This document shows positions 6,263 to 10,990 of a DNA stretch of 10,990 bases, piece after piece (the stretch's first letter is position 1; each line of letters opens with the position of its first letter). The position numbers were made by a program, and so were the translations under genes. The notes under the pieces are model-generated. The model worked only from the letters and a program-made list of their open reading frames with translations. It did not search any database and was not told where the DNA came from. Source of the stretch: Pseudomonadota bacterium (GTDB taxonomy: Bacteria; Desulfobacterota; Desulfovibrionia; Desulfovibrionales; Desulfovibrionaceae); the NCBI GenBank assembly GCA_023450535.1, contig JAEXGX010000227.1, forward strand, positions 1 to 10,990, read 5' to 3'.

Positions 6263-8054
6263 TTCAGAGGAGTACCAGCCGCCGCGCTCCGGGCTGATTT
6301 TGTTGCAATGCGCCATTGGACTGTTGTTTATGGTGTTTTGCGCACGATTCTGGTTTCTTCAGATTCACAGGGGAGCGGATTACGCGCGTGAGGCTCAGGG
6401 GAATCTGCTGCGGCAGGAGAAAATTTTCGCTTCGCGCGGAGAGATCCATGACCGTGCTAATGTCCTACTGGCGGAAAACCGTCCGGCCTTTGCGCTGGCT
6501 CTGACGCGCGAGGATTGTTACGACATCCCGGCCACGCTGGCGCAGGTCAGCGCCTGGCTTGATGTGCCGCTGGAAAAGGTGACGACCCGGTATGAGCAGG
6601 AACGAATCAAGGGGAGAAAATTTGATCCCATCATCCTGTTCACCGATATTCCTTTTGAGAAAATTGCGGGCATTGAGGCGGAACTGATCCATTGGCCGGG
6701 GCTTCAGGTCATCGCCCGATCTCTGCGGCATTATACGCAGGGGCCAGCCTTTGCGCATATTCTTGGGTACGTGGCGGAAGCGAGTGTGGAGGAATTGCAA
6801 AACGACAGCAGCCTCGCGCTTGGCGACACCGTGGGCAGGCAGGGGTTGGAGCGCGTGTTGGAGCCGCGTTTGAGGGGGAATAAAGGCTTGGTTCGCAAGG
6901 AAGTGGATGCCCTGGGGCGGCCGCTTTCCCGCACTCAGGAAGAAGAACCCACCAGCGGAGAAAACATCACGCTCGCGCTGGACTCCCGTTTACAGAACGC
7001 GATCATGGATGCCATGGGTGAGTATTCGGGATGCGTGGTTGTCATGGAGCCGGAAAGCGGCAAACTACGCGCTTTGGTGACCAAGCCGACCTATGACAAC
7101 AATATTTTTATCGGCGGGCTTTCCCGGCGCGATTGGGATGCCCTGAGCAATAACCCGCGCTATCCCTTGTTGAACAGGGGGATCCAGAGTGTGTATCCTC
7201 CCGGTTCCGTATGGAAACTCATGATGTCGTCCATGTTGCTGGAAAAGGGGGTTTCTCCTCGGGAAAAAGTGTTTTGTCCCGGTTCTTACAAGGTGGGGAA
7301 CCGTGTGTTCCGGTGCTGGCGGTCGGGCGGACACGGTTCTGTGGATATGGAGCACGCGCTCATCGGTTCCTGTGACGTCTATTTTTATGCTATGGGAGAA
7401 AAATACGGCATCAACGCCATTGAGCAGCATGCCCGCGCCTGCGGCTATGGTCAGGCCACGGGCATCGACTTACCCTATGAGAACAAGGGGCTGGTGCCCT
7501 CCCGCCAATGGAAAAAAAGCCGCATGGGAGAGAGCTGGAAAGATGGGGACACGGTCAACGTGTCCATCGGCCAGGGACATACTCTGGTGACGCCCATTCA
7601 GACAGCGGTGTTCCTTTCCGCGTTATGTAACGGAGGAAAGCTGCTTAAGCCTCAACTTCTGGAAGACGCTCCTCCCGAGGTGCGCGGTGAGATTCCGGTT
7701 TCCGCCGCACATCAAGAAATGATCCTCGACTATATGGTAAAGACGGTGGAGGCTCCGGGCGCGACAGCCAAGGTGCTGAAACGGCCTGATATGCGCATTG
7801 GCGGCAAAACAGGCACGGCACAGGTCGTCAAGATCCGCATGGTGGGGGAACGCCGGGCCAAAACAGCGGAAATGGAATTTCTTGAGCGGGATCATGCCTG
7901 GATTGGTTCCTGGGGAGAAAAAAACGGTCAGAAAATCGTTGTCGTCACGATGCTGGAGCACGGCGGCGGCGGTTCTTCCGCAGCAGGGCCCGTTACCAAA
8001 GCCGTATACGATATCCTGTTCCCGCGTGAAGAAAATCCCGTAGCCGCCCACTAA
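6246..8054 (+). CDS. mrdA: Penicillin-binding protein 2 (peptidoglycan D,D-transpeptidase)
   Basis: PBP2 crosslinks peptidoglycan during side-wall growth, anchored in the inner membrane with its catalytic domain in the periplasm. The 602-aa product has one membrane segment near residues 16-36, a PBP dimerisation domain (ASRGEIHDRANVLLAENRP; LGYVAEASVEE; VGRQGLERVLEPRLRGNKG) and a transpeptidase domain with all three motifs: SVWK (catalytic Ser321, Lys324), SCD (Ser375-Asp377) and KTGT (Lys521-Thr524). The start is ATG 6246, 17 nt inside mreD; a TTG at 6219 in the same frame is less likely. Its usual partner gene rodA does not follow. Length and motifs indicate a functional enzyme. Confidence 0.97.
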   Translation: MKLVFDSEEYQPPRSGLILLQCAIGLLFMVFCARFWFLQIHRGADYAREAQGNLLRQEKIFASRGEIHDRANVLLAENRPAFALALTREDCYDIPATLAQVSAWLDVPLEKVTTRYEQERIKGRKFDPIILFTDIPFEKIAGIEAELIHWPGLQVIARSLRHYTQGPAFAHILGYVAEASVEELQNDSSLALGDTVGRQGLERVLEPRLRGNKGLVRKEVDALGRPLSRTQEEEPTSGENITLALDSRLQNAIMDAMGEYSGCVVVMEPESGKLRALVTKPTYDNNIFIGGLSRRDWDALSNNPRYPLLNRGIQSVYPPGSVWKLMMSSMLLEKGVSPREKVFCPGSYKVGNRVFRCWRSGGHGSVDMEHALIGSCDVYFYAMGEKYGINAIEQHARACGYGQATGIDLPYENKGLVPSRQWKKSRMGESWKDGDTVNVSIGQGHTLVTPIQTAVFLSALCNGGKLLKPQLLEDAPPEVRGEIPVSAAHQEMILDYMVKTVEAPGATAKVLKRPDMRIGGKTGTAQVVKIRMVGERRAKTAEMEFLERDHAWIGSWGEKNGQKIVVVTMLEHGGGGSSAAGPVTKAVYDILFPREENPVAAH

Positions 8055-8067
8055 ATGTTTCTCCAGG

Positions 8068-8157
8068 TTTTCAGCGAAGCAAGAAGAGGTTGCTGAAAAG
8101 TCCTTGATGGGGCTTCTCGCCTCTTTAGACTCCCCAGGGCTCCAGCCCTGAAAGGGG
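8068..8157 (+). terminator. Inverted repeats after mrdA, possible transcript end
   Basis: Two dyads follow the mrdA stop. TTTTCAGC (8068-8075) pairs with GCTGAAAA (8092-8099) over a 16-nt loop. CAGGGCT (8135-8141) pairs with AGCCCTG (8144-8150), extended by CCC/GGG across an AAA bulge. Neither has a T-run, so a rho-independent terminator is not demonstrated; they may be processing or attenuation structures, or part of the repeat-rich spacer. Confidence 0.35.
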
Positions 8158-8185
8158 ACGGTAGAGCCCGCCAGTTCCCTTAGTC

Positions 8186-8324
8186 GCGAAGTCGGAGTAA
8201 CCGCAGTTCACTTGCAGCGTGCCAACCAACAGGTATGGACAACAGAACACAGCTCCGGCGGAGGCGCGAAGCCTGTGGACCAAAACATTGTTTCCCGGCC
8301 ATGTATAGTTAAAGTTAAATTGCT
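8186..8324 (+). repeat. Dispersed repeat, copy 2 (divergent)
   Basis: This copy shares the core GAAG-CGGAGTA-CCGC-GTTCA-TTGC-GCGTGCCA with copy 1. It shares GGTATGGACA-CAGA and AGCTCCGGC...GGCG-GAA with the reverse complement of copy 3. It then shows a tail like copy 3 (GTTAAATTGCTC against GTTGAATTACTC). It lacks the left arm of the large hairpin, as if about 45 nt were deleted. Within the tail, GTTTCCCGG (8290-8298) and CCGGGGAAAC (8325-8334) are also inverted. It fills most of the spacer between mrdA and the DUF4079-like gene. Confidence 0.55.
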
Positions 8325-8454
8325 CCGGGGAAACAGAGAGCAACATGCCCTGCACTCCCCCCTTTATTACGCCATATCATAACTATGAGAAAAGGAGAGG
8401 ATGCTCTCTCTGCCAGTTCGGCTCTGCCCCGGTGCGACACGGGGGAAGTTCCGG

Positions 8455-8474
8455 TTTTTCGTCAGTGCGAAAAA
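8455..8474. other. Perfect 7-bp hairpin upstream of the DUF4079-like gene
   Basis: TTTTTCG (8455-8461) and CGAAAAA (8468-8474) pair across a 6-nt loop. It lies about 55 bp upstream of the candidate promoter of the next gene. It could end read-through from the left or be a protein site; the sequence does not decide. The rest of the 8335-8528 spacer shows no supportable gene. Confidence 0.3.
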
Positions 8475-8528
8475 TGAGTTTTTGTTCCATATCTCCTGCA
8501 TCACGCCGGAACGTGCAGCAGAAAATTC

Positions 8529-8556
8529 TTGACTTTTGGTCCCATGACGATACCTT
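8529..8556 (+). promoter_or_regulatory. Candidate promoter for the DUF4079-like gene
   Basis: TTGACT (8529-8534), 16 bp, then TACCTT (8551-8556) is a moderate sigma-70 match, about 30 nt upstream of the start codon. Confidence 0.35.
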
Positions 8557-8586
8557 ATTGAAAATTATTTCTAATAAGAGGTTCTC

Positions 8587-9015
8587 ATGGATCAGATTCT
8601 CCTTTGGTTGCATCCTATGATGCAGGTTTTTGCGTTGTTTCTGGGTATTTTTGCTATGTGGCAGGGCATGCAGCGCGTGGCCATGAATTATTTCAAAAAG
8701 AAAATTATTTTTCAGTGGAAATCCCATGTCCGCTGGGGCAGTCTGGCCATGCTTCTGTGGATTGCCGGGGCGTTTGGCTTTTATGTAACGCACGAAGTGT
8801 TTGGAGAAACGCACATCACCGGTATTCATGCCGTATTGGCATGGTGGATTATCGCGTTGTGCATTGCGGGGCTGCTGACCGGGGCCGTGATGGACAGGCG
8901 CAAAAAAAGGCGTTTCTGGTTGCCGGTCATACATGGCGGCCTGAACATTTTGTTGCTCGTACTTGTGTTGTATGAGTGTTATACGGGGTATCAAATTTCC
9001 GGCTCCTTTCTTTAA
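8587..9015 (+). CDS. Four-helix membrane protein, DUF4079-like / cytochrome b561-like
   Basis: The 142-aa inner-membrane protein has four likely helices (about residues 5-27, 50-68, 78-101 and 111-130). Histidines sit at helix ends or within helices: His9 (WLHPMMQ), His47, His81 (ITGIHAVLAWW) and His116 (PVIHGG), which resembles the bis-histidine pattern of b-type cytochromes. The layout recalls DUF4079 proteins. A role in membrane electron transfer is inference. The start at 8587 has AAGAGG (8576-8581) 5 nt upstream. An 18-bp sequence occurs inverted on both sides of the gene (8290-8307 and 9041-9058), tied to the dispersed repeats. The family call is moderate; that it is a real membrane-protein gene is fairly sure. 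Confidence 0.7.
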   Translation: MDQILLWLHPMMQVFALFLGIFAMWQGMQRVAMNYFKKKIIFQWKSHVRWGSLAMLLWIAGAFGFYVTHEVFGETHITGIHAVLAWWIIALCIAGLLTGAVMDRRKKRRFWLPVIHGGLNILLLVLVLYECYTGYQISGSFL

Positions 9016-9020
9016 GTTTA

Positions 9021-9058
9021 AGGTTATTTAATATTGAAATTATACATGGCCGGGAAAC
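9021..9058 (-). repeat. Tail fragment of the dispersed repeat, inverted relative to 8290-8307
   Basis: TATACATGGCCGGGAAAC (9041-9058) is the exact reverse complement of 8290-8307. The adjoining ATATTGAAATT (about 9030-9040) matches the copy at 9932-10176 (ACATTGAAATT), so this is a tail piece of the family read on the minus strand. The rest of the 9059-9108 spacer shows nothing clear. Confidence 0.5.
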
Positions 9059-9108
9059 TATATTCCTGCCTGCTGTAGCCGTTTTTCCTCCATTCCCGCA
9101 TAATCCAG

Positions 9109-9138
9109 TTGCAACTTGTTTCTGGTGCGGTGTATAAA
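9109..9138 (+). promoter_or_regulatory. Candidate promoter for the GlcG/HbpS-like gene
   Basis: TTGCAA (9109-9114), 18 bp, then TATAAA (9133-9138). Transcription would start near 9145, giving a leader of about 110 nt. Confidence 0.45.
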
Positions 9139-9256
9139 AAGACAAGTTTGGATCAAAAACTATGGGATGCGGCACAAGACGGATATTTTTCCGTGGGGTG
9201 GAATGACATGGGGTTGTTCCTCCAGATGCCGGGTTCCAATATGTATGGAGGTCTCT

Positions 9257-9751
9257 ATGCGTCGTATTCTGCTCTCTTTTGCTCTGGTTCTCGCTCTGGC
9301 GATCCCTGCTTCTGCCGCTGTGGATACCAGCAAACTCCAACTGCCCGGCGATCTCACCCTGGTTCAGGCACAGAAAATTATGGATGGTGCGCTTGCCTTT
9401 GCTGTAAAGCAAGGCGTGCCCATGAACATCACCATTGTTGATGCAGGCGGCAACCTCAAGGCGTTTTATCGTATGGACGGCGCCTTCCTCGGAAGTGCCG
9501 ATGTATCGATGAAGAAGGCCAAAACCGCGCGTCTGTTCAATATGTCTACCGCGCAGCTTGGCGCGGCTTCCCAGCCCGGCCAGGAACTTTTTGGCATTGA
9601 GGTGACGAATGACGGTCTGGTCATCTTTGGCGGCGGCGAGCTGTTGAAAGATAAGAACGGCGTCATTGTCGGAGCTATCGGCGTGAGCGGCGGTTCGGTG
9701 CAGGAAGACACCAATGTGGCCAAGGCTGGCGTTGAAGCGTTGAACAAATAA
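9257..9751 (+). CDS. Secreted GlcG/HbpS-family protein
   Basis: The 164-aa product belongs to the GlcG/HbpS family (PF03928), some members of which bind heme (HbpS). The N-terminus is a signal peptide (MRRILLSFALVLALAIPASA, cleavage after about residue 20), so the mature protein should be periplasmic. Family hallmarks are ITIVDAGGNLKAFYRMDGA (59-77), KKAKTARLF (86-94), IFGGGELL (123-130) and GVIVGAIGVSGGSVQEDTNV (135-154). The length is normal. The start is ATG 9257 with GGAGG (9247-9251) 5 nt upstream; the frame is open further up, but that part does not look like coding sequence. It seems monocistronic, between its own candidate promoter and a strong terminator. Its ligand is not shown by sequence. 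Confidence 0.9.
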   Translation: MRRILLSFALVLALAIPASAAVDTSKLQLPGDLTLVQAQKIMDGALAFAVKQGVPMNITIVDAGGNLKAFYRMDGAFLGSADVSMKKAKTARLFNMSTAQLGAASQPGQELFGIEVTNDGLVIFGGGELLKDKNGVIVGAIGVSGGSVQEDTNVAKAGVEALNK

Positions 9752-9831
9752 GAAAACTGTAGGGGGTAGGATTCGTTCCTCCTGTAGATACGTTTTTTTG
9801 CTGGCGCAGGACTTCTTCGTCGGCTTATTCC

Positions 9832-9880
9832 AAACCCTTGTGGAATATTCTTCAAAAAGAATACCCCACAAGGGTTTTTT
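9832..9880 (+). terminator. Rho-independent terminator after the GlcG/HbpS-like gene
   Basis: AAACCCTTGTGG (9832-9843) pairs with CCACAAGGGTTT (9866-9877). Inside, ATTCTT and AAGAAT pair further. A run of six T (9875-9880) follows. It is 80 nt past the stop codon. A weaker GC-rich dyad with a T-run (about 9758-9797) lies between them. Confidence 0.8.
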
Positions 9881-9931
9881 ACTTGGCGGAACGCACAATG
9901 GGAAATATCCGGAAAAGAATATCAAGAGTAA

Positions 9932-10176
9932 TTCAACATTGAAATTGGGCATACCAAGACACGATATTCATATTCTGAACCGTCGATTTCACGCCTGAAG
10001 CCGGAGCTTGCTCTGCTGTCCATACCCGTACGCCCTGCGGCTACAGGCATGGCCCTATCCGCCCGTCGGATAGCAACGCCGCAAAGAACTTGCGTCTACT
10101 CTCAGAACGGTGGGGCGTTGCGGTGCCTTGAACCGTTGGCGTGAAACGCCTTACGGATAGAAAAAACAGAGATAAG
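9932..10176 (-). repeat. Dispersed repeat, copy 3 (near-complete)
   Basis: The reverse complement aligns with copy 1 at 4168-4378, from the TTATCTCTG block (10176-10168) to the TTCAATGTTGAA block (9943-9932). Perfect 9-bp terminal inverted repeats, TTTCACGCC (9987-9995) and GGCGTGAAA (10138-10146), bound a 160-bp inner part. On the minus strand it folds like copy 1: a CGCAA/TTGCG hairpin, and an 11-bp stem (10052-10042 with 10030-10020) with two G-U pairs. It also has AACGGT/ACCGTT. No protein is encoded. It sits between the terminator at 9880 and the MCP promoter. Confidence 0.7.
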
Positions 10177-10293
10177 CCACGCGCCCGCTCGATTCTGACG
10201 ACTCCGAAGAGTGTTTCAAAATTGGAATGTTCTATAAGAACGACAATGGAAAATGCCCCACAGGGATTGAGTTTTTATGGTGATGGCCGATAA

Positions 10294-10317
10294 TACCTTA
10301 AGGAATCATTACCTTAA
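10294..10317 (+). promoter_or_regulatory. Direct repeat TACCTTAA x2 upstream of the MCP promoter
   Basis: TACCTTAA occurs at 10294-10301 and again at 10310-10317, starts 16 bp apart, ending 3 bp before the -35 box. The first copy overlaps the palindrome CCTTAAGG (10296-10303). The placement suits an activator or repressor site; that is inference. Confidence 0.35.
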
Positions 10318-10320
10318 CGC

Positions 10321-10348
10321 TTGACACCTGGATGCTCAATTATATAGT
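10321..10348 (+). promoter_or_regulatory. Strong sigma-70-like promoter of the MCP-like gene
   Basis: A consensus TTGACA (10321-10326), 16 bp, then TATAGT (10343-10348). Transcription would start near 10355, giving a leader of about 23 nt that contains the ribosome binding site AGGAG (10366-10370). Confidence 0.6.
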
Positions 10349-10377
10349 CGGAACACTTATTATTTAGGAGCTCAGCC

Positions 10378-10990
10378 ATGTCTGTCAAATCGCGTCATCT
10401 TGCCGTTACAGGGCTTGCCATAGTTCTGCTGATTGCCGGAATATTCGTGCCATTGCGGGAGATCACCGTGATGTGTTGGGTCGGCTCTTTGATTTGTATG
10501 CTGCTTTCCATAGTTATCGTGCAGACGGGTATCTGCAGGCCTTTGTTGCATCTTACCGCGTGGGTGGAGCAGGGTTCGGGCACGGGGGACATGATGTCTG
10601 TTCCAGGGAATCTTGGGCCTGATTTTGCTCCCCTGGGGCGCGCTATGGAAAAGGCGTTACGAGGGTATGTCGAATTGCGTGACTCCTGCGAACGGGATCG
10701 AGCCTTGGCCGAGCAGGCGGAACAGGAATTGAGCAAACTCAGAAAGGAGTACTCCGCGCTTCAGGGACAGGTTCAGGTAACAGAATCCCAGCGACAGGCC
10801 ATAGCGGAAAAAACACAGGCTTTGTTTTCCGTTTTTTGGGGACTTGTGCATACCTTGTCCCATATGGTGGGAAGCGTGGCGCAGGGAGTGGAGGAACAGC
10901 GTTTCAGAATTGACGAGACAAGCGGAGCGATGTCTCTGATCAGCGACAATGTGGAACATATCGCTGCTAGCGCAGGGACAGCTTCGGAAC
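10378..10990 (+). CDS. Methyl-accepting chemotaxis-like membrane protein, N-terminal part (runs off window)
   Basis: 204 codons are visible and the frame is open at the window end. Two membrane segments lie close together (about residues 7-24 and 32-50) with only a ~7-residue loop, so there is no periplasmic sensor domain. A HAMP-like segment follows (RPLLHLTAWVEQG ... DFAPLGRAMEKAL, about 54-96), then a coiled coil (about 100-150, Glu/Gln/Arg-rich). From about 155 begins a helical stretch (EEQRFRIDETSGAMSLISDN ... EHIAASAGTASE) like the start of an MCP signalling domain. The expected C-terminal CheA/CheW-binding tip is not in the window, so the family call rests on the visible half. The ATG has AGGAG 7 nt upstream. 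The close helices suggest it senses within the membrane or cytoplasm, by inference. Confidence 0.75.
   Translation, partial: MSVKSRHLAVTGLAIVLLIAGIFVPLREITVMCWVGSLICMLLSIVIVQTGICRPLLHLTAWVEQGSGTGDMMSVPGNLGPDFAPLGRAMEKALRGYVELRDSCERDRALAEQAEQELSKLRKEYSALQGQVQVTESQRQAIAEKTQALFSVFWGLVHTLSHMVGSVAQGVEEQRFRIDETSGAMSLISDNVEHIAASAGTASE

Noticed and set aside
8927..9952. Long open frame on the minus strand (341 codons) across the GlcG/HbpS-like gene
   Set aside because: It is antisense to a clear family member with signal peptide, ribosome binding site and terminator. Its translation runs through the terminator and spacer and has no recognisable domain.
4168..10176. CRISPR array
   Set aside because: The repeats are few, 140-245 bp long, far apart and in both orientations, with no regular spacers and no cas genes.

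Overview
The window looks like a chromosomal segment from a Desulfovibrio-type bacterium (Desulfovibrionaceae). This is inferred from the character of the Mre/PBP2 cluster, a YhcC-type radical SAM protein, a periplasmic GlcG/HbpS protein, a four-helix DUF4079-like membrane protein and an MCP-like sensor. No similarity search could be run. It opens in the last ~32 nt of a 5S rRNA on the + strand, followed at once by a strong terminator, so an rRNA operon ends at the left edge.

Left part (71-2856): a 260-bp pyrimidine-rich stretch with no convincing gene; a 111-aa unknown gene on the minus strand with its own candidate promoter and a structured leader; a 20-bp hairpin; then a minus-strand series of a YhcC-like radical SAM gene (1882-2856) followed by two small membrane-protein genes that overlap by ATGA (1337-1744 and 1149-1340).

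Centre (2977-8054): the cell-shape cluster mreB - mreC - mreD - mrdA (PBP2), reading rightwards. MreB filaments, the MreC/MreD membrane pair and the PBP2 transpeptidase work together in lateral-wall peptidoglycan synthesis. mreC/mreD/mrdA overlap tightly, but about 800 bp of non-mre DNA separates mreB from mreC. That DNA holds a dispersed repeat and a degraded reading frame. rodA, a common partner of mrdA, is not found after it.

Right part (8055-10990): repeat-rich spacer, a four-helix DUF4079-like/b561-like membrane protein (8587-9015), a secreted GlcG/HbpS-like protein (9257-9751) with a clear terminator, another repeat copy, then a strong promoter and the first 204 codons of an MCP-like membrane protein that runs off the window.

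The most unusual content is a family of interspersed repeats of about 210-245 bp. Two near-complete copies (4168-4378 plus; 9932-10176 minus) share terminal inverted repeats TTTCACGCC/GGCGTGAA, internal hairpins and a conserved tail. One of their stems differs between copies by a compensatory pair and two G-U pairs. A divergent copy (8186-8324) and fragments (1003-1052, 4417-4448, 9021-9058) occur in the other spacers. The repeats interrupt the mre cluster and flank the DUF4079-like gene in inverted orientation. They resemble a non-autonomous mobile element or a structured-RNA repeat.
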